NCBI GenBank assembly: GCA_964444825.1
Contig: CAYUIS010000098.1
Span: forward strand, 1-19,504
Length of the DNA stretch: 19,504 nt
Direction of reading: 5' to 3'
Source: CAYUIS01 sp964444825
GTDB lineage: Bacteria > Chloroflexota > Anaerolineae > B4-G1
The notes under the pieces were generated by a model. It was given only the letters and a program-made list of their open reading frames with translations, had not been told where the DNA came from and did no database searches. The position numbers and the translations under genes were made by a program. Position 1 is the stretch's first letter. Every line of letters begins with the position of its first letter. Below are positions 1 to 7,440 of the stretch, one piece after another.

Positions 1-1
1 A

Positions 2-18
2 ACAATACTGTCCGGATA
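2..18 (+). repeat. Left terminal inverted repeat of the IS
   Basis: These 17 bases are the exact reverse complement of positions 974-990. The match stops at base 19, and base 1 does not pair with base 991, so the repeat ends are sharp. Confidence 0.9.
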
Positions 19-89
19 AACCGGCGATGAGTGCAACTTAACAATAAGCGAGCCGTCTGGTAACATGCTGTATCCCAGCAAGGAGCAGC

Positions 90-955
90 ATGATGAGCAA
101 ACCAGACGACTCTGAACAACATTGTACCACGTTCGACGCATTGTTCCAGCCGCTTGAAGCACCGCTGGCACAACAAGAGCGGGATCATCCGCCTCACCAT
201 CGGGAGGTGTTGCGCTTCGCACAGTTCGTGCGCTTGTTGGTCTATCACTTCGTCAAATCTTGCGAGTCTGGGCGTCAATTGCTGACCGATACCCTGAGTG
301 CAACGTCCGAGTTGAGGTTGCCGCAGGTGAAACACGCGACCTTTTTCGACGCCTTCCAACGCTTTCCAGTGGCCCGCTTTGCCAGTTTGTTGTCCTTCCT
401 GCTTGCGGCGACGGTCTGGAAGATTATCCCCGAACTGGATGCACTGGGCAAGTTGTACTGCGTAGACGGAGGTGTGACCTACATTGCTGATCGAGGATAC
501 CTCAGTTTCCCTCTCTTGGCAGCGATTGTGGCTGCCCAGGCCTTCTTCGTCGTCCGCGCCAAGTCCAACCTGGTGTACCAGCGGGTGAAACGCACGCCCG
601 TCGACTTGCCGACCACAGTGCAACACATCTTCACCCACGTCACAGACCAGCGCGTGCGGTTAAGCAACGCCAAAGACCGACCCATCTATCGCTTGGTCTC
701 GTTCTACGTGGGCCAGGAACGGTACTTGATTCTGACCAATCGGCTGGACTTGACCACCTTCCAGATCATCTTGTTGTACGCTTACCGTTGGCACGTGGAT
801 ATGAAGCTCTGTCGTCTGCCGACCCCTCTCTCTTGAGTGAGACCGACCAATTAGCCATCGCCGGATTGATGATCGACCCAGAGCGGTTAGCCGGAGCGCG
901 AGGTAACACCTTCCTGGCCACGGTGGCAGCAGTTGTATCATCGTCTGAGCTCTCG
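90..955 (+). pseudogene. Broken IS4-like DDE transposase
   Basis: An open frame runs from the ATG at 90 (or 93, which is 7 nt behind AAGGAG) to a stop at 834-836. The segments VTYIADRGYLSFPLLAAI, YQRVKR and YRLVSFYVGQERYLILTNRLD and FQIILLYAYRW are typical of IS4-like transposases. The first catalytic Asp region (LYCVDGG) is joined directly to VTYIADRGY; relatives carry several tens of residues between them, so an internal deletion is inferred. The catalytic Glu expected after YRW is Asp here (YRWHVDM), and the frame then breaks. A C-terminal piece (GNTFLATV, about 905-930) continues in another frame. The product is almost certainly inactive. Confidence 0.8.
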
Positions 956-973
956 GCCTTGCCGGGTATTCCA

Positions 974-990
974 TATCCGGACAGTATTGT
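974..990 (-). repeat. Right terminal inverted repeat of the IS
   Basis: This is the exact reverse complement of positions 2-18. The frame of the neighbouring primase-like remnant becomes recognisable immediately after it (YRGRLVIPEL from 990 on). Confidence 0.9.
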
Positions 991-1463
991 ATCGGGGGCG
1001 GTTAGTCATCCCAGAGTTGAGGGGACATCCTCCACGTGCGATCTACCTGGTGGGGCGCACCATACCGGGCGCGCGCGGCGCTTTCGGTCCCAAGTGCCTG
1101 ACGCTGGCCGGTGTGCCCAAGCCGTTGTATGGGCAGGAGCGGCTGGGGCGCTCTGAGGTCTTTGTCGTAGAGGGGCCGATAGACTACCTGCTGCTGTGGC
1201 AGTGGGGGTATCCGGCGGTGGCGACGCTGGGGTGCCGGATCAAACGGGAGCACGTGGAGTTCCTGCAAGGTTTCTCTCGCGTGTACCTGGTTCCCCACCG
1301 AGATGACGCGGGGCGGCGGATGTGACGGGAGTGCAGGGAGTTGTTCGACAACCATCTGCGTACGGTCCTCGTGGCCAAGGGGATGAAGGACGTGGGAGAC
1401 CTGGCGGAGATGGCTGCAGCACCAGCGCGGGCCTTTGTCCAGCTGGTGGATGAAGCAAGGTAA
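990..1463 (+). pseudogene. TOPRIM/DNA-primase-like gene remnant
   Basis: The frame after the right IS end reads GRLVIPEL, then PKPLYGQERL, then VFVVEGPIDYLLLWQWGYPAVATLG, which is a TOPRIM core with its EGxxD-type motif, then VYLVPHRDDAGRR, which matches the second TOPRIM acidic motif (usually DxDxAG) but with the first Asp replaced by His. A TGA at 1323-1325 interrupts the frame, which then resumes without shift to a TAA at 1461-1463 (GMKDVGDL, FVQLVDEAR). The N-terminal part, including any zinc-binding and catalytic primase domain, is missing to the left of the IS. This could be a phage or plasmid-type primase or a DnaG-like protein; the family is recognised from the TOPRIM motifs only. Confidence 0.75.
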
Positions 1464-1509
1464 ATGTGGGGCGATAAGGTTTGTGTAGAGCTCCAGCCTT
1501 CTTAACCGA

Positions 1510-1543
1510 AGAGCCTCCGTGTATGAATGGGGGCTCTTTTTTG
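1510..1543 (+). terminator. Rho-independent terminator (+ strand)
   Basis: AGAGCCTCC (1510-1518) pairs with GGGGGCTCT (1529-1537), nine pairs with one G-T wobble and a 10-nt loop, followed by a run of six T (1537-1542). It lies about 45 nt behind the stop of the primase-like remnant and faces the same way, so it probably terminated that gene. On the minus strand the hairpin is not followed by T residues. Confidence 0.8.
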
Positions 1544-1616
1544 TTGTCTGGCGGCGCGGGGCTACATCCGGTCGGTGGATGATGCGGTATAGCGGTGTGC
1601 CTGGACTGTCAGATCA

Positions 1617-2042
1617 CTACAGAATCCGGGTTTCGGCCTTTGTCTCCTCTTCGATCTCAGCAGCGAGAGCCTTCAGCCCCTTCAGCCGAAAGGCACTCTC
1701 ATCCCCCGCTGGCTGACCCAGGATCACCGTGTCCGCCCCTTCCTCGCGCACAGCGGCCTTCAACTCCTCCCGTAGCTCACCGTGGCGGGTGTTTACCTCG
1801 GCCTGGATGCCGTGCGCCTGCGCTCGTTCTTGGGCCATCGCCAGCAGGAACTCCCCCATCCGGGTCATCTGTTCCATCACTACGTCCGGACGGACAGCCC
1901 GCTCCGTGCGATCCAGGAAATGGGTGTCTACCACGTAGAGGAAAACCAGTTGCTTGCCCTGTTCCTTTGCCAGAGCGATGGCCGCATCCTGGGTGCGGGT
2001 GCTGGCCTCGCCACCTCGTGTCGGACACAAGATCTTTCCCAT
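1617..2042 (-). CDS. Universal stress protein (UspA family)
   Basis: The 141-residue product has the single-domain Usp length and the family pattern: an N-terminal KILCPTRGGEAS strand-loop, a middle LVFLYVVDTHF strand, then GADTVILGQPAGDES. The family's nucleotide-binding motif (Gx2Gx9G-S/T) is not clean here (GQPAG instead of GxxG), so ATP binding is uncertain and it may be a non-ATP-binding Usp. The ATG at 2042 follows AGGGGGT by a few bases; this ribosome site overlaps the stop codon of the transporter gene upstream, with 10 nt between the two genes, so the pair is probably co-transcribed. Usp proteins are small cytoplasmic proteins induced under stress; a partnership with the transporter is inferred from position only. 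Confidence 0.85.
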   Translation of the reverse strand: MGKILCPTRGGEASTRTQDAAIALAKEQGKQLVFLYVVDTHFLDRTERAVRPDVVMEQMTRMGEFLLAMAQERAQAHGIQAEVNTRHGELREELKAAVREEGADTVILGQPAGDESAFRLKGLKALAAEIEEETKAETRIL

Positions 2043-2052
2043 CGAGCACCCC

Positions 2053-3756
2053 CTAGAAGTAGATGAACAGCCACGCGGTCCCCAGGGCCACGGTGATCAG
2101 CAGGGCGGGGAAGCCGACTTTGAGGAATTTGGCATAAGTGATGGGGTAGCCGGCTCGTTCCGCGATCCCAGCCGTCACCATGTTGGCCGAAGCACCGATG
2201 AGAGAGCCATTCCCTCCCATCGCCGCTCCCACCGACAGACTGTAGAACAAGACTTTGCTGCTGGCGCCTGGCACGGTGGCGCTCAGGAAACCTACGACTG
2301 GAAGCATAGCCGCGGTGAAAGGGATGTTGGCGATGATCATCGAGAAAAGGGCGCTGGCCCACACGATCACGAATATCGTGATGCCAATGTTCTCTCCTAC
2401 GATGCTCGCCAGTCCTGCGGCGATGTAACTGATCAGCCCTACCTCCTGAACCGCCCCCACTACGATGAATAAGGAGATAAAGAACATCAGCGTGGTCCAG
2501 TCCACCACCTTTAGCATCTGCTGGATGTCAGCGTGGACCACCAGCAGCATAGCCACGGCACCCAGGATTGCCGTCACCGCCGGTACCAGGTGGAACCGCT
2601 CACCGAGAATAAAGAGGGCGATCGTCGCCAGAAAGACACCGCCAGCTTTTCGCAGCTTGTCGGGCTGGGTGATGCGGGCGTTCTCCTCCAGCCGCGCCAT
2701 CAGGCCGGGAGAGGTAGTTCCGCTGGCAGCCTGGTATTCCTTGCGGTAGATCAACAGAACGTAGATAGTCAGCGCTATCTGAGCCAGGAGAACTCCCGGT
2801 GTGAGGTTAGTCAAAAAGTCGCTGAAGCCAATCTCGGCGTAGGAGCCGATGAGGATGTTGGTCGGCGTGCCGATGAGGGTGCTGATGCCGCCCACGTTGG
2901 AGGCGAGCACCTCCGGCAACAGCAGTGAGAGGGGATCGATCCCCAGCGTCAGGGCGATCTGAAGGCTGATGGGGGCTACCAACAGCATTGTCGTGACGTT
3001 GTCGAGCAGGGCCGACGACATCGAGGTCAGGAGCATCAGGATGGTCACCAGCAACCAAACGCGACCCTGGGAGAGACGGTAGGCCTGGTAGGCCATCCAT
3101 TGAAAGATGCCGGTCTCCTCGATGACGCCGATGACGATCATCATTCCCAGGACCAGGAAGATGACGTTAAAGTCGACGCGATCGATAGCCTGTCCGAAGG
3201 TGAAGATAAACAGTTCCTCGTTGATGGGTCGCCCGACCAGGCTGACGCCCAGCACGACTGCCACGCCCAGCATAGCGGCCATCGTGCTGTGCAGGCGCTC
3301 GGTGGCGATGATGATCAGCATAACAGCGAAGGTGAGCGTGGCAACCCAGAACCCCGCCGTCACGCGGCGCTGCAGTTCGATGTCGGGCAGGCGGATGGCG
3401 GAGCCATTGTGCAAACGCGCCAGGTCCGGTTCTTTTGCTTCCCAGACACTGGGCTCAAAATGCGTGTGGGTCACCTCCAACCGCACATCGCCAACCTCCT
3501 CCTGCGGCAGATCCAGGATGAAGGACCCATCGCGCTGGCTCTCTCCCTCGATGTAGGGTTCCTCCTCCCCATCCAGGTAGAGGGAGACCTCGGCCCTTCG
3601 CACCGGCTGCGCCTGGGAGTCAATAACCCGCCCGGCCAGGGCCGGTACAGACGAGGCGCGTGCCGGCGTGTGGGGGGCATTCCTCACCGCAAGGAAGGTC
3701 AATCCCAACATCAGTAGCAGTGGTCCTGCCGCTCTGCGTAAGAACCTGATGATCAA
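2053..3756 (-). CDS. ArsB/NhaD-type ion transporter with N-terminal beta domain
   Basis: This 567-residue membrane protein belongs to the ion transporter superfamily that includes ArsB, NhaD, SLC13 and the OCA2 P protein. Residues about 8-24 form a signal-anchor-like hydrophobic segment; about 38-125 form a soluble segment resembling a carboxypeptidase-regulatory-like beta-sandwich (LAGRVIDSQAQPVRRAEVSL, then DGSFILDLP); from about 134 on there are roughly twelve hydrophobic helices. The two repeat signatures are visible: NVGGISTLIGTPTN at 287-300 and GGNGSLIGASANM near 505-520. Likely activity is Na+/H+ antiport or anion transport; the substrate cannot be read from sequence. The start is TTG at 3756, nine bases behind GAGGAGG; there is no ATG near it. 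It follows the phosphatase gene by 80 nt and precedes the Usp gene. Confidence 0.85.
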   Translation of the reverse strand: MIIRFLRRAAGPLLLMLGLTFLAVRNAPHTPARASSVPALAGRVIDSQAQPVRRAEVSLYLDGEEEPYIEGESQRDGSFILDLPQEEVGDVRLEVTHTHFEPSVWEAKEPDLARLHNGSAIRLPDIELQRRVTAGFWVATLTFAVMLIIIATERLHSTMAAMLGVAVVLGVSLVGRPINEELFIFTFGQAIDRVDFNVIFLVLGMMIVIGVIEETGIFQWMAYQAYRLSQGRVWLLVTILMLLTSMSSALLDNVTTMLLVAPISLQIALTLGIDPLSLLLPEVLASNVGGISTLIGTPTNILIGSYAEIGFSDFLTNLTPGVLLAQIALTIYVLLIYRKEYQAASGTTSPGLMARLEENARITQPDKLRKAGGVFLATIALFILGERFHLVPAVTAILGAVAMLLVVHADIQQMLKVVDWTTLMFFISLFIVVGAVQEVGLISYIAAGLASIVGENIGITIFVIVWASALFSMIIANIPFTAAMLPVVGFLSATVPGASSKVLFYSLSVGAAMGGNGSLIGASANMVTAGIAERAGYPITYAKFLKVGFPALLITVALGTAWLFIYF

Positions 3757-3787
3757 TGTACTCAGCCTCCTCAGTTATGCGTATCCT

Positions 3788-3800
3788 ATCACAAAGTGAT
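3788..3800. other. Short palindrome before the transporter gene
   Basis: ATCAC-AAA-GTGAT is a perfect 5-bp dyad with a 3-nt centre, located between the otsB-type phosphatase and the transporter start. It could be an operator half-site pair or chance; there is no T-tract, so it is not a terminator. No convincing promoter was recognised in this 80-nt gap. Confidence 0.25.
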
Positions 3801-3836
3801 TCACGAGTTGCAGCTCCGATGCTATATCAGGACCAG

Positions 3837-4637
3837 TCAGCGTGCCACCCCCAGGTGCGCAGGCAGCGCCTCCAGCCACTGGCGCGCGGCCTGCGGCGAC
3901 TCTAGACAGTGATCGGCCTTGGTCTCGCGTGGTCTGGCAGCTACCAGGATCGTGATTCCCCCTCGCTCCTTGACTACCCTAAACGCTTCCTCATCCTTGT
4001 CGTCGTCGCCCAGGTAGATGGGCAGCGCATCAGGCCAGGGGTAACGATCCAGCAGATAGGCCACGGTCTTTCCCTTGTGCGCCAGCTTGGGACCGACCTC
4101 CAGGAATCTGTGCCCGCCCAACACACGGAACGAGTCAGGCGTCGCCAGCTCAACCGCCACACGGCGGGCGTCGTTCAATACCCCCTCTGCCTCGGCGCCA
4201 TCGGCGAAGCGGGCGTGAAGCGCCAGCGCCCAGCCCTTATCCTCCAGGAAAAAACCGTGACGCTCCTCCATCAATTCCGTCCAACGGGTCTTGATCCGGT
4301 CCAGCACCGGGCGGATGGTCTTTTCGTCCACCCGGTTGATCCGGTCTCCCTCTGTTGTCCTCAATTCGACGCCGTACGTACCGGCCAACAGGGCCCCCGG
4401 CACCGGCACCAGTTCCTCCACGTGGCTGAGCCGCCGCCCGCTGACCACTGCCACCCGGATGCGGGGATGTCCGGCCAGTTGGGTGACCAACTCCACAATC
4501 TCGGGCCTGGTATCGACGTGATCGGGTGTGGGCGCAAAGTCGGCCAGCGTGCCGTCATAGTCCAGGAACAGCCACACGCGCGCAGTCTGGGCGATCTGTT
4601 CAGCAATATGGGCTGGGGTTGGGGTCAATGGTCTCAC
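3837..4637 (-). CDS. otsB: Trehalose-6-phosphate phosphatase-type HAD hydrolase
   Basis: The product (266 residues) carries the full set of HAD motifs of the OtsB family: LFLDYDGT with nucleophile D26 and acid/base D28, VVSGR, GTYGVEL, HKGKTVAYLL and the metal-binding YLGDDDKDEEAF. It should remove phosphate from trehalose-6-phosphate or from a related sugar phosphate made by the GT20 enzyme two genes upstream. The start chosen is GTG at 4637: its GTGA overlaps the TGA stop of the GT4 gene by 4 nt, and AGGAA lies just upstream; a longer frame to 4850 only reads through the neighbour out of frame. The overlap suggests translational coupling. Length and motifs look intact. Confidence 0.88.
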   Translation of the reverse strand: MRPLTPTPAHIAEQIAQTARVWLFLDYDGTLADFAPTPDHVDTRPEIVELVTQLAGHPRIRVAVVSGRRLSHVEELVPVPGALLAGTYGVELRTTEGDRINRVDEKTIRPVLDRIKTRWTELMEERHGFFLEDKGWALALHARFADGAEAEGVLNDARRVAVELATPDSFRVLGGHRFLEVGPKLAHKGKTVAYLLDRYPWPDALPIYLGDDDKDEEAFRVVKERGGITILVAARPRETKADHCLESPQAARQWLEALPAHLGVAR

Positions 4638-5893
4638 GCTTCCTTTTCGTGTCCCAATAGGGACTGGATGTCCCGCCGGAAGAGCGCGTGCCACGTATAG
4701 TTCTGCCGCACCCGGCGACGCAGGCGATGGACCGGGCTCTGCTCCGCCCAGGCCAGGAGCCGCTCGGCCAGGCTCGCCGGGTCGTCGTCGGCGTCGAAAA
4801 GTATCACGTCCGTGCCGCCAATCTCCTCGGCCGCCGGGACGTTGGTGCACACCACTGGTAGGCCGGTCAGCCCGGCCTCCAGGATCGGCATGCCGAATCC
4901 TTCCCTGTGGCTGGGCATGAACATCACGTCGCTCAGCCGAAACAGGTCGCCCACCACCCGACTGTCGATCGTGTACGGCTTCCTCGGATCAGTGCCGCAC
5001 TCGAAGACGAAGCGCATCTCTTCTTCGACGTTCAATCGCAGGCGCTGCGCCTGCAGCGACCGGAAGTAGGCCATACTCTGTGCATTGTGTGGATCGGGTG
5101 GGCCGGTCAAGATCAGCTTGGGGCGGCATCCTCGTGCCTTCAGAGCCGCCGTGACGCGCAGTGCGTACTCGATGTTCTTGGCTTGGGTCACGCGCACGGG
5201 CATCAGCAAGATCAGGTCACTCTCCAGCAGACCCAAGCGGGTCGCCAGTGAATGACCCTCCTTTGATAAGCCCAACAGGGTCGCCGGCTCCACCCCGTTG
5301 TAGATCACGTGGATCTCGTCCAGCGGGCAGCCGAACAGGGCCGCCAATGCGGCCTGCCTGCGCTCCGACACCACGACGTAGGTCACGTCGGAGCGATGCG
5401 TGCGCAGGAGGTCCCAGGGATAGCCGGGATGGACTTTGGCCCGCGAACTGGGGCTGGTCCAGGTAAAGTCGTGGCACCAGGCGATGCAGCGGTGAATGGT
5501 CCCTGCATCCAGCAGATGGTGGAGCGCTGCCGTGAGGGGCAGGTTGAAGTGCTTGGTGAATACGTTGTGGACGATCACGCTGTCGAACCGGTTCAAGGTC
5601 TTTGCCAAGATCTGTATCAGACGGTTGGCCAGGTTATCAAAGCCGGGCGGCACCCGGCCCTGCTCCAGCCCATCGCTCATCCGTACCACCTCTCGGTATC
5701 GCGAGTCCATCTCCGGGATGCGGATGAATCCGGTGGCGGGCGGGAGTGCTTTCTGATCGCCCCAACCGGCGACGATAGAGGTCGGGTAGCCGGCCTCGAC
5801 AAAGACCCGTGCGTGGGCCTGGATCACGGCCTCCACGCCGCCGACGACGGGAGGGGCGGTGTAGTGGAGTATGGCGGTGTGTGGTCGTTTCAC
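4634..5893 (-). CDS. GT4-family glycosyltransferase
   Basis: This 419-residue GT-B enzyme has an N-terminal glycine loop (PPVVGGVEAVI, residues 14-24), the hinge VIYNGVEP at 197-203, a donor-site segment MPVRVTQAKNIEYAL near 231-245, and the E-x7-E motif at E331/E339 (HREGFGMPILEAGLTG). GT4 enzymes are retaining transferases using nucleotide-activated or phosphate-activated sugars; the acceptor is unknown. It sits between a GT20 synthase (its ATG overlaps that stop by 4 nt) and a trehalose-phosphate-phosphatase-like gene, so it may extend or replace the disaccharide product, as in mannosylglucosylglycerate-type pathways. That role is inferred from position and not from any residue pattern I can name. 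Confidence 0.85.
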   Translation of the reverse strand: MKRPHTAILHYTAPPVVGGVEAVIQAHARVFVEAGYPTSIVAGWGDQKALPPATGFIRIPEMDSRYREVVRMSDGLEQGRVPPGFDNLANRLIQILAKTLNRFDSVIVHNVFTKHFNLPLTAALHHLLDAGTIHRCIAWCHDFTWTSPSSRAKVHPGYPWDLLRTHRSDVTYVVVSERRQAALAALFGCPLDEIHVIYNGVEPATLLGLSKEGHSLATRLGLLESDLILLMPVRVTQAKNIEYALRVTAALKARGCRPKLILTGPPDPHNAQSMAYFRSLQAQRLRLNVEEEMRFVFECGTDPRKPYTIDSRVVGDLFRLSDVMFMPSHREGFGMPILEAGLTGLPVVCTNVPAAEEIGGTDVILFDADDDPASLAERLLAWAEQSPVHRLRRRVRQNYTWHALFRRDIQSLLGHEKEA

Positions 5894-7440
5894 AAGTTCA
5901 GCTCCACGACGGTCTCCGTCTGACGGTTCAGCCAGGCGGTGATGTCCTCCTGTTCGACGAGCCAGCGTAACCGCTCGGCGCGCTCTTGCCGTTCCTCGAA
6001 CCCCATCGTCAACGCCTGATGAAGCGCTTCGCTCGTGGCGTACACGTCGCAGGGCGAGATGACCAGAGCGCCGGGTTCCAGTTGCTGGCGAGCGCCCGCG
6101 CGCTCCGAAAGGACGAGCACGCCGTGGCGTTGGTTCACGATCGGTCCCTCTTTGGCGACCAAGTTCATCCCGTCGGCGATGGCGTTCACCAACAACACGT
6201 CGTAGATCTGCAGGGCCGCTACCGCCCGGGCATAGTTCTCGCCCACGAGGATGCGCACCGGTTCCCAGTCGCTCGTGCCGTAGCGAGCGTTGATCTGGCC
6301 GGCAGCGGCCATTAGCTCATCCAGGTAGTCGTGATACTCATCCACCCTCAGCCGAGACGGCACCAGCAACGCCAGAAACTTGACCTTCCCCTGGTGCTCC
6401 GGGTGATGTTCCAGCATGTCCCCAAAGGCCTGAAACCCGCGCACGATGTTCTTGCTTGGCTCGATGCGATCGACACGCAATATCAGCTGCCGTCCCTCTA
6501 CAAAGCTCTCAATGTCAGCAATATACTCAGCCACCTCTTGCGATGCCGCCAATTGTCTCAAGGCTCCTACGTCTATCGAGATCGGGAAATCACGCACGTG
6601 CGTGGTGTGGTTGCGATACCACACCCTTCTGCGTCTGTAGTTGGTGTATGCGCGCGGTAGGTGAGACTCGCAGGTGCGGATGAAATTCAGCCCATCCTCG
6701 TGGGTTTGGAAGCCCAGGAGATCGACCGCGCACAGCCCATCCAGAATCGCTTGCCGCATAGCGGGCGGCAGGATGCGCCAGTACTCGGGGCCCGGCCACG
6801 GGATGTGGATAAAGTGGAGCGTTGTTGGCCGCTCCTGCGGTCGTAGACTCTGGCGCAGAAACCTGGCCACCAGGTACAGGTGGTAGTCCTGGAGCATGAC
6901 CAGGGTGGGGCGAGACGCGGTGCGAACCTGCCTGGCGATGGCCTCCGCGAAAAGCCGATTGACGGCCACGTAGCCCTCCTCCCAGGCACGCCAGGTGGCG
7001 TGATCAATCACCGGAGACCGGGGCACGTCCCACATAGAATGCTGCAGGAACCACAACAGGGGATTAGCGATGACATTATAGTACCCTTCGTAGACCGGAG
7101 CCCCCGGTAGGAGGAACTGCACCTGGACCTCGCTGCCGTCCGCCGTTGCTACGCTTCCCGCTTGCCAGGTCGCGTCGGCATCCGTTCGAGCACAGGCGAT
7201 CCAGGTGAGGTCGGCGTGCTGGCACAGGCCCAGCAGAGCCTTGACCAACCCGCCTTCCCCAAACTTGGACTCCACGCCATTGCATTGATCTCTCTCAAAG
7301 GTCACCGGCCCCCGGTTCGCAGCGATGATCACAGCCCGGTTGGAGAAATAGTTGGCCACCCAATCATCCTGAGAATGGGTCGCATGCGACTCGAGACCCA
7401 AGTTGCGTGTTAGGACCCCTGCTTCCGACGATTCCCTCAT
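5890..7440 (-). CDS. otsA: GT20 alpha,alpha-trehalose-phosphate synthase-type enzyme
   Basis: The 516-residue product has the GT20 order: VIIAANRGPVTF at about 37-48, GEGGLVKAL at 61-69 (donor loop), VMLQDYHLYLVARFLR, HFIHIPWPGPEYWRILP, DLLGFQTHEDGLNF, LRVDRIEPSKNIVRGFQAF, and DGMNLVAKE at 423-431. It should transfer glucose from UDP- or ADP-glucose to glucose-6-phosphate, or, as in some GT20 relatives, to another phosphorylated acceptor such as glycerol phosphate. The residue usually His in the HDY motif is Gln here (LQDYH), as in several bacterial homologues. Its ATG overlaps the TGA of the glycosidase gene (ATGA) and GAGGAGAG precedes it, pointing to coupled translation. An N-terminal extension of about 30 residues precedes the catalytic fold. 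Confidence 0.87.
   Translation of the reverse strand: MRESSEAGVLTRNLGLESHATHSQDDWVANYFSNRAVIIAANRGPVTFERDQCNGVESKFGEGGLVKALLGLCQHADLTWIACARTDADATWQAGSVATADGSEVQVQFLLPGAPVYEGYYNVIANPLLWFLQHSMWDVPRSPVIDHATWRAWEEGYVAVNRLFAEAIARQVRTASRPTLVMLQDYHLYLVARFLRQSLRPQERPTTLHFIHIPWPGPEYWRILPPAMRQAILDGLCAVDLLGFQTHEDGLNFIRTCESHLPRAYTNYRRRRVWYRNHTTHVRDFPISIDVGALRQLAASQEVAEYIADIESFVEGRQLILRVDRIEPSKNIVRGFQAFGDMLEHHPEHQGKVKFLALLVPSRLRVDEYHDYLDELMAAAGQINARYGTSDWEPVRILVGENYARAVAALQIYDVLLVNAIADGMNLVAKEGPIVNQRHGVLVLSERAGARQQLEPGALVISPCDVYATSEALHQALTMGFEERQERAERLRWLVEQEDITAWLNRQTETVVELNL

Larger units (their letters stand above)
2..990 (+). mobile_element. Degraded insertion sequence with 17-bp terminal inverted repeats
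   Basis: The element is bounded by perfect 17-bp inverted repeats (2-18 and 974-990, outer end ACAATACTGTCCGGATA). Inside lies one transposase frame that resembles the IS4-like DDE transposases found in Chloroflexota genomes, but the element is only 989 bp and the frame is internally deleted and frameshifted, so it is probably non-autonomous. Target duplication cannot be tested because only one base of left flank is present. The right end touches the reading frame of a TOPRIM/primase-like gene, which suggests that the element inserted into or beside that gene. Element boundaries are directly visible; the family name is from recognition of the protein. Confidence 0.85.

Noticed and set aside
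3100..3717. 205-codon + strand frame opposite the transporter
   Set aside because: Low-complexity His/Asp/Gln-rich antisense shadow of a well-supported membrane protein, without a ribosome-binding site.
3757..3836. Promoter or terminator between otsB and the transporter
   Set aside because: No -35/-10 pair with acceptable spacing and no hairpin with a T-tract was found; only a 13-bp palindrome is listed.
4638..4850. Upstream extension of the OtsB frame to 4850
   Set aside because: It lies within the GT4 gene out of frame and is Arg/Pro-rich; the GTG at 4637 with a 4-nt overlap fits the operon pattern.
5309..5923. 204-codon + strand frame opposite the GT4 gene
   Set aside because: Antisense shadow without family resemblance; the minus frame has all GT4 motifs.
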